From Singulisphaera sp. GP187 (GTDB lineage Bacteria; Planctomycetota; Planctomycetia; Gemmatales; Gemmataceae): a stretch of 64,000 nucleotides of DNA. The position numbers and the translations under genes were made by a program. This document shows positions 28,601-36,286 of this stretch, one piece after another. The first letter of the stretch is position 1. Every line of letters begins with the position of its first letter. The stretch covers positions 1-64,000 of the forward strand of contig CAMDQN010000008.1 in the NCBI GenBank assembly GCA_945905925.1, written 5' to 3'. The notes under the pieces were generated by a model, which ran no database searches, had not been told where the DNA came from, and was given only the letters and a program-made list of their open reading frames with translations.

Positions 28601-28746
28601 TAACGGAGTTCAAGAACAAGAAGGTCACCGAAGTTCGCTCGTGGACCGTGCCCGTGACGATCAACGGTGCCGTGTACACGCCGGACGGGAAGTCGGTGGT
28701 CACCGCGAACGCCGACGGCACCGCTTACGTTCTGGAACTGCCGTGA
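25621..28746 (+). CDS. Large exported WD40-repeat protein
   Basis: A 1041-residue protein. Signal peptide (RTLALMLCAVVVAIPFVSAQ, residues 6-25) and a helical segment (about 35-90) lead into at least twelve WD40 repeats recognised by blades such as VKIWDLGNGREIVTYRGH, VRVWDVTSGKSLRSFQGH, VRVWDLNTTDEHRALTES, VKVWDVTGKKVEKELPGH, VRVWDVQTKSEVRGLRGH and IKVWDIATGKEVATLIGN. Two seven-bladed propellers would account for the number. Planctomycetes have many such proteins, inferred to be interaction scaffolds. ATG at 25621 follows GTGTGAGGCCACC. It lies just upstream of the WXG100 cluster with a long hairpin between, so co-transcription is possible but unproven. Confidence 0.88.
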   Translation: MRSLLRTLALMLCAVVVAIPFVSAQPAPGEPTANDVKALREKFQTEREAALKAKFPADTLTKADDIVKRADEAAKTENFKAAMRHLRDARWQLPYLPPGLPPHVTRVLGESRMRHADRVNSLAYSPDGLYVASASRDFNVKIWDLGNGREIVTYRGHVDQQDDPTRAGTNVLGATDVAFHPKEKIVASSSGNQVHTWDPTTGKLLKTLVNLGKTDKPIKALAFSPDGKLLAIGADDGILRVVESDTGKAVYTSASRNARVERVAFSPNGKLVALGDSNSQVAVYVPEGKGNQLAMSVQGVDLGEVMGVGFSADSGSVFTCGRDGKARLTAGPSPDGTSVGNTATKLRDFLGHDKAVTGLAVTSDGKFLVTSGEDKTVRVWDVTSGKSLRSFQGHMTKATAVAVRGDGRQVASASDDGAVRVWDLNTTDEHRALTESKESLWAVAIAPNGKRVASAGADKKIRVYELETGKLEATLDAGAAMTSLVFLPDSNLLVAGGGDKVVKVWDVTGKKVEKELPGHALAVLALGASDDGKLVVSGSADSSVRGFDPAGGKEVWKWMSRKAACAIAIRKGSKQVAVGIADGGLVILDISGTTPKEVSAQGAHTAGTTCVAYSPDGNRLASVGGDGALRVWSVGENGSLVQLVKFDGQATPNSTTGFSPLSTVAFSPDNRFVAAAGADSVVRVWDVQTKSEVRGLRGHTDWVTSVAFSPDGRFVASVAAEKDNTLRVFEIPPLDNASAAGGHLLAVNAVAVSPNGKFVATAATDQTIKVWDIATGKEVATLIGNADTPFAIAFLGNDGVVMGGSLPTRDTGRLHFWGTTPPRLGTLVATGEVYTVMTSTDATKIGAWASRQAVGDTVKNNAYEIYDAKGKLLSSTPDKSRNVRSATFTADLAWAVAGDESGTVRVFDLATKERIGGDWPLFQRSFADLGVTADKKYLVASDDEGLVKVAEIAKREVVADGNAHKTGVRVLVVSPTGKTFVTISNDREIKAWSLTEFKNKKVTEVRSWTVPVTINGAVYTPDGKSVVTANADGTAYVLELP

Positions 28747-28751
28747 CCGTC

Positions 28752-28836
28752 GAAGAGAGGGGGAGAGGGGGTGAAGGGGAGACGAAGACAGGTTCGCTGC
28801 CTTTGTCTCCCCTTCACCCCTTCTCCCCCTCTCTTC
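28752..28836. repeat. Long purine/pyrimidine inverted repeat
   Basis: Arms of about 37-40 bases, purine-rich GAAGAGAGGGGGAGA... and its near complement, with TTCGCTG between, 5 bases after the WD40 stop. A very strong hairpin, probable terminator; family resembles the other GGGAGGGG-type elements of this window. Confidence 0.85.
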
Positions 28837-28896
28837 AAAAGAGCGGCCGTGGTATTATGTGACAACACCCCTTCACATCTCGCAGAGGTTCGCGCC

Positions 28897-29169
28897 ATGT
28901 CACAGGCCATCGTGGACCCGGCCGAAGTGCGGCGGTTCGCCAGCAACCTGAAGCGGTTCAACGCCGACCTGCAATCCGCCATCGCCGGTCTGCACGGCCA
29001 ACTCATGGCGCTGGGCGACAGTTGGCGCGACCAGGAACAGGACCGCTTTCGGCAAGAGTTCGAGGCGACCATGCTCGTGCTGGAACGCTTCATGGAAGTG
29101 TCCGGCGAACACGTCCCGTTCTTGCTCCGCAAGGCTGAGCGGATCGAAGAATACCTGTCGCAACGCTGA
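28897..29169 (+). CDS. WXG100-like type VII secretion substrate
   Basis: A 90-residue helical-hairpin protein. It has the WXG100 size, and SWRDQEQDRFRQEFE (about residues 41-55) places Trp at the turn where the family has Trp-X-Gly (here Trp-Arg-Asp). The first helix is RFASNLKRFNADLQSAIAGL and the second runs to ERFMEVSGEHVPFLLRKAER. WXG100 proteins are exported by FtsK/EccC-type ATPases or act as partners of them. ATG at 28897 follows AGAGG. An in-frame extension to 28771 is antisense hairpin sequence. It opens the four-gene cluster. Confidence 0.75.
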   Translation: MSQAIVDPAEVRRFASNLKRFNADLQSAIAGLHGQLMALGDSWRDQEQDRFRQEFEATMLVLERFMEVSGEHVPFLLRKAERIEEYLSQR

Positions 29170-29176
29170 CCCGTCT

Positions 29177-29251
29177 CAAGTTCGCAAGTCGCAAATCGCA
29201 AGTCCAAACCGGGCTGTTGACTTGGGACTTGGGACTTGGGACTTGAGACTT
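29177..29251. repeat. 7-bp tandem repeats (GACTTGG type)
   Basis: Left block 29177-29205 holds CAAGT-type units, right block 29219-29251 holds four GGGACTT-type units in direct 7-bp periodicity, and the two blocks are roughly complementary. The block runs to within 4 bases of the next start codon and replaces any normal ribosome binding site. Confidence 0.8.
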
Positions 29252-29254
29252 CCC

Positions 29255-29884
29255 ATGTCCGCCGACGTTCGCTCCATCGCCGCGGTGATCGACTGGCACG
29301 CGGCCCTCACCAACTACGGCGACGGGCTGGCTGAAGCCCTGGCCGGTGTCGATATGGAAATCCGCCGCGCGTTCGACTGGCTCGGCGAACAACTCACGCG
29401 CTGGCAGCGAGCCGTGCGCGACTGCGAAGAAGAAGTCATTCGCGCGAAAGCGGAACTGTCGCAGCGGAAACTCCCCACCTGGGACGGTCGCGACCCCGAT
29501 TGCACCGTTCAGGAGAAGGCGCTCAGGCTCGCGAAGGCACGGAAGGAGCACGCGGAAGAGAAAGTCGAAACCGTGCGCCGGTGGATCGGGCGGTTACCGA
29601 AATTGGTGGACGAGACGTACACCGGGCCGTCGCGCCGGCTCAAGTCGATGCTCGAACTCGACCTGCCCAACGCGCTCACGGAACTCACGCGGCGCATCGG
29701 AGCGCTGGAGAGGTACGCGGGGTTGCGACCGGACTACGCACCGCTGCAACCTCTCCCCCCAACTCCCTCCCCTAAGAAGGGAGGGGGAGAAAGAGAAGAA
29801 TCGCGAGCGCCAGCGAGCGATACTCCCCCTCCCTTCTTAGGGGAGGGGGCCGGGGGGAGAGGTTCTTCTGGAGGCGAGCAATGA
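29255..29884 (+). CDS. Coiled-coil protein of WXG100/FtsK cluster
   Basis: A 209-residue protein not matched to any named family. Residues 1-165 are nearly all helical: AVIDWHAALTNYGDGLAEAL, then EIRRAFDWLGEQLTRWQRAV, KAELSQRKLPTWDGRDP and EKVETVRRWIGRLPKLVDET. The last part (about 165-205, PLPPTPSPKKGGG...) is low-complexity and is encoded by a GC-rich inverted repeat that invaded the gene end. The ATG at 29255 begins at the end of a 7-bp repeat block. Its stop overlaps the next start (ATGA), so the genes are coupled. It could bridge the WXG100 protein and the ATPase; no direct evidence. Confidence 0.65.
   Translation: MSADVRSIAAVIDWHAALTNYGDGLAEALAGVDMEIRRAFDWLGEQLTRWQRAVRDCEEEVIRAKAELSQRKLPTWDGRDPDCTVQEKALRLAKARKEHAEEKVETVRRWIGRLPKLVDETYTGPSRRLKSMLELDLPNALTELTRRIGALERYAGLRPDYAPLQPLPPTPSPKKGGGEREESRAPASDTPPPFLGEGAGGRGSSGGEQ
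29750..29862. repeat. Inverted repeat inside coding sequence
   Basis: Arms 29750-29788 and 29823-29862 (CTCCCTCCCCTAAGAAGGGA core) around a 34-base centre. Translated in frame as PLPPTPSPKKGGGE and PPPFLGEGAGGRG. Related to other GGGAGGGG palindromes at 46.9, 56.1 and 63.4 kb. Confidence 0.88.
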
Positions 29885-30102
29885 AATTCGGTGCCACGCG
29901 GAGCCAGATCTACGACGCACAGAAGACCGCGCGCGCGAAGTGGAACGAGACGCTCGACACCTGGAACGACCCCGTTCACGCGAAGCACGGCGAGGAGACC
30001 GTCGAACCACTCGACGACGCGGTTAGCAACGAACTGCGCGCGATCGACCAACTGTCCGTGCTGTTCACGCAGATTCGCCAAGAGTGTGAGTTCCCATCAT
30101 AA
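29881..30102 (+). CDS. 73-aa protein of WXG100/FtsK cluster
   Basis: MKFGATRSQIYDAQKTARAK then ...DPVHAKHGEETVEPLDDAVS and a helical end (NELRAIDQLSVLFTQIRQEC). Small, acidic at the centre, helical; not recognised. Start overlaps the stop of the previous gene by ATGA; the ATPase starts 63 bases later. In T7SS-like loci small partners of this size often pair with the WXG100 protein, which is an inference here. Confidence 0.7.
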   Translation: MKFGATRSQIYDAQKTARAKWNETLDTWNDPVHAKHGEETVEPLDDAVSNELRAIDQLSVLFTQIRQECEFPS

Positions 30103-30165
30103 GTCTTCCGTCGCGCCACTCCCGCGTTTATCGTGGGCCTGGTATTCGTCCGTTTACGGTGCAGC

Positions 30166-33100
30166 ATGTCCGACAACCTTTTCGATAAGCAGCGGGCCGC
30201 GCTCGCGGGCCTATCCGACACCGCCCGCGTGCGGACCGCCGCCGCCGCGGAACTCACGGCCGCGTTCCAGACGACGAGCGAGAAGGCCGAGCGCGAGGTT
30301 TCGCGCGCGCGGAAGGCACACGCGGCGGCGCGCGAACGGGAACTCGGCGAACTCGAGTCCGAGCGCGCCGCGACCCAGGAGCGCCTCGCGAAAGACTTTA
30401 CCGCCGAGCAACTCACCAACGACCGCGCCCGCGACGAGCGCCGGAAACTGATCACGGACCGCTTCCACGCCGCGCAAAAGAACGGGCAAACCAAGTACGA
30501 CGAACAAATCTGGAGCCACAACACACTGCTCGAAGCCGGCGAGAAGACCGCGAAGGAGCAACTCGACACGCTTCAACGGAAGGCCGCCGCCGGGCGCGAA
30601 CAGGTCGATGCGGTTTGGCTCGAAACCGAACCACTCTTGAATCGCGGTCGCGTTCCGAAAACGGAAGTGGACTTCGCGGGCGAACTGCCCGCGCCTACCG
30701 ACGACGACCCGATCAAGCGCATGAACAAAGGGCTTGCCGCAGCCGAAGCGACCAGCGCGAGGTTGCGCGCCGCGAAGTCGCCTGGTTGGGGAAGCCCGGT
30801 GCGGTTGGTTGTCCTGTTCATTCCGTTCGCGGGCCTTGGCGCGACCGCGTTCGCGTTCGCGGACCCGCTGACCTCGGGCATCGTCACGGTGTGCGTTGGC
30901 CTCGTGTTTGGTCTTGCTTCGTGGCTACTCCTTCGCTCGCTCGGTCGGCGCGTTACGGTGCGTGAGGGGAAGAAGATCGCGGAGCAACTTGCGGAAGCGA
31001 CGCGCTCGTGTCAGTTGCTCCGCGACTACGCCGCGACTGAGTTCGTCGCCGCGAGCCGGCGCCTCGCGGAGAAACACGACCGCGCCCGGCAGCGCACAGA
31101 CGAGTATTACGTTCCGCTTCTCGCGTCACAGAAGCAACAGTTCGACGAGGAAATTCTGCGTGTCGAAGCGGAGTTCGCAACGGTGGCCGAGCGCATCCGC
31201 CGCAAACGCGACAACGAAACGCGAGCGGCCGACGAACGCTACCACACGAAGAGGAGCGAGATCGAAACGCGGCTCGGCGCGGAACTGAACGCCGCGGAAA
31301 CAACGTTCGCCGAGAAGATGTCCACGGCGACCGCCGCCCGCGATGCCGCGTGGAACACGATGGCCGGCGCATGGAACAGCACAACGCACGCTGTCGCGAA
31401 CACGTTCACCGAACTTCGCGAAGCGGGCGCCGCGACCTTCCCAAACTGGGACGCTCTTCCCGCTCGCGCCCTTGCGGACCGCGTGCCGGACGGCATTCGC
31501 TTCGGCGCGCTGAACGTTGACCTGAGCGCGATCACCGACGCGGTTCCGACGGACGATCGCCTGGTCCCGCCGCCCGCGCTCAGCGGCGACGTGCCCGCGT
31601 TCCTGCCGTTCCCGGATCGGTGTTCGGTACTGATGCGCTGTCGCGAGGAGGGCCGCGCCGCGGGCGTGTCGGCGCTGCAAGCGATGATGCTCCGATTCCT
31701 CACCGGGTTGCCGGCGGGCAAGGTGCGGTTCACCATCGTCGATCCGGTGAGTCTCGGCGACAACTTCGGCGCGTTCATGCACCTCGCGGATTTCGACGAG
31801 AAACTGATCACTTCGCAAATCTGGACCGAGGCGCGCGACATCGAGCAGCGGCTCGCGGACCTCACCGACCACACCGCGAGCGTGATTCAGAAGTACCTGC
31901 GCAACCAGTACAAGTCGATCGAGGAGTACAACAAGGCGGCGGGCGAAGTGGCCGAACCGTACCGCGTGCTGGTGGTCGCGAACTTCCCGAACAACTTCAC
32001 GCCTGAGGCCGCGAAGCGGCTCGTGAGCCTCGCGAGTAGCGGCCCGTCGTGCGGCGTGTGCGTGCTCGTTACGGCCGACACGCGCGCCGCGATGCCGCGC
32101 GACTTCAACATCGCGGACCTCGAAGCCGCGAGTTACACGCTCGTGTGGAAGGAAGGAAAGTTCGCGCCGAAAGACCCGGTGCTCGCGCCGTTCCCGCTGA
32201 CGCTCGACGTACCGCCGGCGACCGCGACCGTGGCCGCGATCGTGCAGCGCATTGGCAAGGGAAGCAAGGACGCCGCGCGCGTGGAGGTGCCGTTCGAGTA
32301 CATCGCCCCGAAGCCATCCGACATCTGGACAGGCAGCGCGGCGAAGGGTTTTGAAGTGGCCGTCGGGCGCGCCGGGGCGACGCGAAAGCAGATGTTCTCG
32401 CTCGGGCGCGGCACGGCGCAGCACGCGGTCGTCACGGGGAAAACCGGCTCGGGTAAGTCCACGCTGCTGCACGCGCTCATCACGAACCTCGCGCTGATGT
32501 ACAGCCCCGACGAGGCGGAACTGTACCTCATCGACTTCAAGGAAGGCGTCGAGTTCCAGTGGTACGCGACCTACCGCTTACCTCACGCGCGCGTCGTCGC
32601 GATCCAGAGTGAACGCGAGTTCGGTCTCAGTGTGCTCCAACGGCTCGACGGCATCCTGCGCGAGCGCGGCGAGAAGTTCCGCGACGCCGGCGTGAACGAC
32701 CTCGCGGGTTACCGGATCGCGAAACCAGAAGAGAAGACACCGCGCATTCTGCTCGTGATCGACGAGTTCCAGGCGTTCTTCACGGAAGACGACAAGCTCT
32801 CACAAGAAGCATCTTTGCTCCTCGACCGGTTGGTGCGGCAGGGTCGCGCGTTCGGGCTTCACGTGTTGCTCGGTTCGCAGACGCTTGGCGGGGCGTATTC
32901 GCTCGCGCGAAGCACCATCGACCAGATGGCGGTTCGCGTTGCGCTTCAGTGTTCGGACGCCGACGCGCAACTCATTCTGAGCAAGGACAACACCGCGGCG
33001 CGGCTGCTGTCACGGCCCGGCGAGGCGATCTACAACGACCAGAACGGCCTCGTCGAAGGGAACGATCCGTTCCAGGTGGTGTGGCTCGCGGAGGAGAAGC

Positions 33101-34029
33101 GAGAGCAGGTTCTCGAAGACCTGCACAATCGCGCGGGTGACAAGTGGCCGGCACCGCTCGTGTTCAGCGGGAACACGTCGGCCGCGCTCGCAAACAACCC
33201 CGCGCTCGCGAAGCAACTCACAACGCCGACCCCGGTGAAGGTGCCCGGCGCGTGGCTCGGCGACCCGGTCGCGATCAAGGAACCGACGGCCGCGATATTC
33301 CGCGCGCACGGCGGTGCGAACCTGCTGATGGTAGGGCAGAGCGAAGACGCGGCCCGCGCGCTGTTCGTGTCGTCGCTGGTCAGCCTCGCGGCGCAATCGC
33401 CAGGTTCGCACTTCACCGTTCTCGACGGCACGCCGGACGACGCGGACGAAGCCGAGTACCTCCGCAAGCTCGCGGAGAAACTGCCGCACGCGAGCGCGCC
33501 GAACCGCGCTGGGCTGCCGGCGGCGCTCGCGGAACTCACGAGCGAGATCGAACACCGACAGAAAGGCGAAGCCGACCGCACGCCGCGCTTCGTACTCATC
33601 TTCGGTGTCCACCGGTTCCGCGAGCTCCGCAAAGCCGACGATGACTTTAGCTTCGGTCGAAAGGGCGAGCGCGAACCGTCGCCGGCCGAACGGCTCACGA
33701 CGATCCTCAAAGACGGCCCGCTCAGCGGGGTCCACGCGATCGTGTGGTGCGACTCGTTGGTGAACCTGAATCGCGCGTTCGACCGGCCGCTGTTGCGCGA
33801 GTTCGCGATGCGTGTGCTGTTCCAGATGAGCGCTACCGATTCCAGCACGCTGATGGACTCGCCCACCGCGTCGAAGCTCGGCAGGCACCGCGCGCTGTAC
33901 CTTCAGGACGAGCAAGAACGCCCGGAGAAATTCCGCCCCTACGGGTTGCCCTCCGCCGAGTGGCTGAACGGGACGTGCGCCACTCTCCGCACGCGACTCA
34001 CGTTGCGGTCGGAACCGGCCACAGTGTAG
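30166..34029 (+). CDS. FtsK/EccC-type ATPase with coiled-coil and membrane domain
   Basis: A 1287-residue ATPase. Residues 1-205 are Arg/Ala/Glu-rich coiled coil. Two membrane helices lie at about 213-260 (VVLFIPFAGLGATAFAF and VCVGLVFGLASWLLL). A second long coiled coil fills 265-410. The FtsK/SpoIIIE ATPase domain has Walker A TGKTGSGKSTLLHAL (about 756-770) and Walker B RILLVIDEFQAFF (about 858-870). A third, degenerate nucleotide-binding domain follows (LLMVGQSEDAARALFVSSL, about 1053-1071; no Lys in the loop) with a Walker B-like FVLIFGVHRF. One active plus one degenerate ATPase domain suits EccC-type export motors rather than a DNA translocase. ATG at 30166 is chosen; the GTG at 30133 is also possible. 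Confidence 0.88.
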   Translation: MSDNLFDKQRAALAGLSDTARVRTAAAAELTAAFQTTSEKAEREVSRARKAHAAARERELGELESERAATQERLAKDFTAEQLTNDRARDERRKLITDRFHAAQKNGQTKYDEQIWSHNTLLEAGEKTAKEQLDTLQRKAAAGREQVDAVWLETEPLLNRGRVPKTEVDFAGELPAPTDDDPIKRMNKGLAAAEATSARLRAAKSPGWGSPVRLVVLFIPFAGLGATAFAFADPLTSGIVTVCVGLVFGLASWLLLRSLGRRVTVREGKKIAEQLAEATRSCQLLRDYAATEFVAASRRLAEKHDRARQRTDEYYVPLLASQKQQFDEEILRVEAEFATVAERIRRKRDNETRAADERYHTKRSEIETRLGAELNAAETTFAEKMSTATAARDAAWNTMAGAWNSTTHAVANTFTELREAGAATFPNWDALPARALADRVPDGIRFGALNVDLSAITDAVPTDDRLVPPPALSGDVPAFLPFPDRCSVLMRCREEGRAAGVSALQAMMLRFLTGLPAGKVRFTIVDPVSLGDNFGAFMHLADFDEKLITSQIWTEARDIEQRLADLTDHTASVIQKYLRNQYKSIEEYNKAAGEVAEPYRVLVVANFPNNFTPEAAKRLVSLASSGPSCGVCVLVTADTRAAMPRDFNIADLEAASYTLVWKEGKFAPKDPVLAPFPLTLDVPPATATVAAIVQRIGKGSKDAARVEVPFEYIAPKPSDIWTGSAAKGFEVAVGRAGATRKQMFSLGRGTAQHAVVTGKTGSGKSTLLHALITNLALMYSPDEAELYLIDFKEGVEFQWYATYRLPHARVVAIQSEREFGLSVLQRLDGILRERGEKFRDAGVNDLAGYRIAKPEEKTPRILLVIDEFQAFFTEDDKLSQEASLLLDRLVRQGRAFGLHVLLGSQTLGGAYSLARSTIDQMAVRVALQCSDADAQLILSKDNTAARLLSRPGEAIYNDQNGLVEGNDPFQVVWLAEEKREQVLEDLHNRAGDKWPAPLVFSGNTSAALANNPALAKQLTTPTPVKVPGAWLGDPVAIKEPTAAIFRAHGGANLLMVGQSEDAARALFVSSLVSLAAQSPGSHFTVLDGTPDDADEAEYLRKLAEKLPHASAPNRAGLPAALAELTSEIEHRQKGEADRTPRFVLIFGVHRFRELRKADDDFSFGRKGEREPSPAERLTTILKDGPLSGVHAIVWCDSLVNLNRAFDRPLLREFAMRVLFQMSATDSSTLMDSPTASKLGRHRALYLQDEQERPEKFRPYGLPSAEWLNGTCATLRTRLTLRSEPATV

Positions 34030-34069
34030 TGTCTTCGGAATGCTCCGCGAGCGGACTCAAGAGGGACAC

Positions 34070-35227
34070 ATGCTCAAAACCACTCCCCTTCGCATCGCGA
34101 TCATCGGCGCGGGCCCGATCGGTATCGAAGCGGCGCTGTACGCGAAGGCGTGCGGGTTCACGGTCGCGGTGTTCGATCGCGGTCCGGTTGGCGAACACCT
34201 GCGGCGCTGGGGCCACGCGAAGATGTTCACGCCGTTTGGCATGAACACCACGCCGCTCGGATTGGCCGAAGTGCGCCGCGAAAAGGGGTCGCGATCGATC
34301 CCCACGGAAACCGACCTGCTCACCGGGCGCGAGTTCCTCGCTGCCTACCTTCTGCCGCTCGCGGAATCCGAAACGCTCCTCGAGTCACTCAACCTCGAAG
34401 CCGCCGTGCTTCAAGTCGGGCGCGCCGCGAGCGTGAAGAAGTCGGAAGCGGTCGAGCGACTTCCGTTCCGGTTGCTCGTGCGCGACGGCGCGGGGGCGGA
34501 GCGCATCGAAACCGCGGATGTCGTTCTCGACTGCACGGGCACGTACATCACGCCGCAGCGCCTCGGCGACGGCAACATTCCCGCCGTCGGCGAACTCGCG
34601 GCGCGAGCACAAATCGCATGGGGATTGGAAGACATTCTTGGCGAGAAGCGGGCACACTACGCGGGCCGGAGCATCATCCTTGTGGGCGACGGCTATTCCG
34701 CAGCAGCGACTATCTGCGCGCTCGCGCAACTGGCCGAAGAAGCGAACGATACATGGGTATTCTGGCTTACGCGTGGGCCGCGTGGGCAGCCGCTTCCGCG
34801 CATCCCCAACGACCCGCTGAAGGAACGCGACCGGCTCGCGACGAAAGCGAACTCGCTCGCGACACGGTGCGACGGCAACCTCGAATTCCACCCGCAAACG
34901 GTTCTCGATGAAGTCATCTCGCACGGCCCGGACAAGGGCTTTCGCGTGGCTGGGCGGAGCAACAACAAGCCTGTGTCGTGGGAAGTCGAGCGCGTAATCG
35001 CGAGCGTGGGCTATCGCGCCGACTTGCGCATCAGCGACGGTCTTCGCGTGGCGGAATCGACCGGCACGCCGGAAACGGGTGAACCGAATTACTTCGTCCT
35101 CGGCGCGAAGAGCTTTGGTCGCGACTCGGGGTTTCTTCTGCGCGACGGTTTCAGTCAAATCCGCAAAGTGTTCGCGGCACTCACGGCAAATGCCCGTCTC
35201 GACCACTACGCGAAGAAAGCCGCGTGA
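34070..35227 (+). CDS. FAD/NAD(P)-binding oxidoreductase
   Basis: A 385-residue flavin oxidoreductase. RIAIIGAGPIGIEAALYAKA (about 8-27) is the FAD GxGxxG motif followed by the acidic strand end FDR. SIILVGDGYSAAATICALAQ (about 193-212) is a second dinucleotide site, and FFVLGAKSFGRDSGFLLRDG (about 345) closes the FAD domain. The pattern fits thioredoxin-reductase-like or lysine/ornithine monooxygenase-like enzymes; no redox-active CxxC is present, so a monooxygenase-type is more likely. ATG at 34070 follows GAGGGACAC. The cyclase-fold gene starts 80 bases after its stop, and in one reading overlaps it as GTGA, suggesting a pair. Confidence 0.82.
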   Translation: MLKTTPLRIAIIGAGPIGIEAALYAKACGFTVAVFDRGPVGEHLRRWGHAKMFTPFGMNTTPLGLAEVRREKGSRSIPTETDLLTGREFLAAYLLPLAESETLLESLNLEAAVLQVGRAASVKKSEAVERLPFRLLVRDGAGAERIETADVVLDCTGTYITPQRLGDGNIPAVGELAARAQIAWGLEDILGEKRAHYAGRSIILVGDGYSAAATICALAQLAEEANDTWVFWLTRGPRGQPLPRIPNDPLKERDRLATKANSLATRCDGNLEFHPQTVLDEVISHGPDKGFRVAGRSNNKPVSWEVERVIASVGYRADLRISDGLRVAESTGTPETGEPNYFVLGAKSFGRDSGFLLRDGFSQIRKVFAALTANARLDHYAKKAA

Positions 35228-35307
35228 CGCCGCAGTTGCCCTTGCGACTGCGGATTCCCGTTCGGTACCGTCCCCTTCCCACACCAGCACGGAAAGGACT
35301 CCGCACT

Positions 35308-36231
35308 GTGAAGCACACACATTATTCCGAGCGCGACGCCGCCTGGTTCGATGAAGTCGCGGACACGATCGCGCGCGGCCGGACCGCGTTGCTCGTGCCA
35401 TCGGAACCGGTGGGCGCCGCGTTGTCACTCATCGCCGCGACCGACGCCGGCGCGTCGGGTGAGGACGCCGTGCTGTGGCTGTTGTCGCAGGAGACGCAGC
35501 CCGACGTGGACGCGACGGCGCTGGCGCTGATCGCGCTGGCGCGGAGCGGGAACGCGGCACGCGCACGGTGCCACGCGACCATTCACAGCGCGATTAACTT
35601 CCTACTCGCGGTTCAGAACCGCGATGGCGGGTGGCCCGGATTCGACCGCCACGTGAAGTCCGATCCGAGTTGTCCCGCGATCACCGCACACGTGCTCGAA
35701 GCGCTCGGTCACTTCGGGTTTCGCGTCGGTCAACCGCCGGTCGATGCGGCCGTGAAGTTCGTCCTCTCGCGCCAGGAAGAAAGCGGCGCGTGGCTGAACC
35801 GGGGTGGCACCAACGAACTTCAAACGACGTGGCAGGTAATCGCGGGATTGCGCGCAGTCGGTTCCGACGTGTACACGCTGCCGGTGCGCCGGTCGGTGCG
35901 GTGGTTGAAGGAGTCGCAACGCGAAGATGCCGGCTGGGGCGGTTCCACACCGACCGAGACCGCGTGGGCGCTGCTCTCGCTGCTTGCGGCCGGCGACGGC
36001 GAGGGCGCCGAGGTCCGCGCCGGTGCGGAGTTCCTCGTCGGCACACAGCACGCGGACGGCACGTGGAGCGAAGGAGCCTTCGCAGGCACCGACTTCGCTC
36101 TGATGGCGCTCGGGCGGTATTTGTCCGATCGCTCCAGACCCGCAGAAGTGCGAAAGGTTCTGGTGCGAACCGACGCCGGGTACCGCGCGAGCAGACCGAA
36201 GAGCTACCGGCACACACTCGCCGAGATGTAG
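35308..36231 (+). CDS. Squalene-cyclase C-terminal-like protein
   Basis: A 307-residue stand-alone cyclase-fold protein. QW motifs are clear: QNRDGGWPGF (about 108-117), QEESGAWLNRGG (about 157), QREDAGWGGS (about 206) and QHADGTWSEG (about 250). TNELQTTWQVIAGLRAVG is close to the C-terminal half of squalene-hopene cyclases, while the catalytic DxDD of the other half is not present. It therefore looks like one domain of a cyclase and may bind isoprenoids without cyclising. GTG at 35308 follows GGAAAGGACTCC; an overlapping GTG at 35224 could also start it. It is linked to the FAD oxidoreductase upstream. Confidence 0.72.
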   Translation: MKHTHYSERDAAWFDEVADTIARGRTALLVPSEPVGAALSLIAATDAGASGEDAVLWLLSQETQPDVDATALALIALARSGNAARARCHATIHSAINFLLAVQNRDGGWPGFDRHVKSDPSCPAITAHVLEALGHFGFRVGQPPVDAAVKFVLSRQEESGAWLNRGGTNELQTTWQVIAGLRAVGSDVYTLPVRRSVRWLKESQREDAGWGGSTPTETAWALLSLLAAGDGEGAEVRAGAEFLVGTQHADGTWSEGAFAGTDFALMALGRYLSDRSRPAEVRKVLVRTDAGYRASRPKSYRHTLAEM

Positions 36232-36286
36232 CCCTCCTCCGAGTCTCACGCGAAACGAAGATGCGCCTCGCTCAACGACAACCTCG

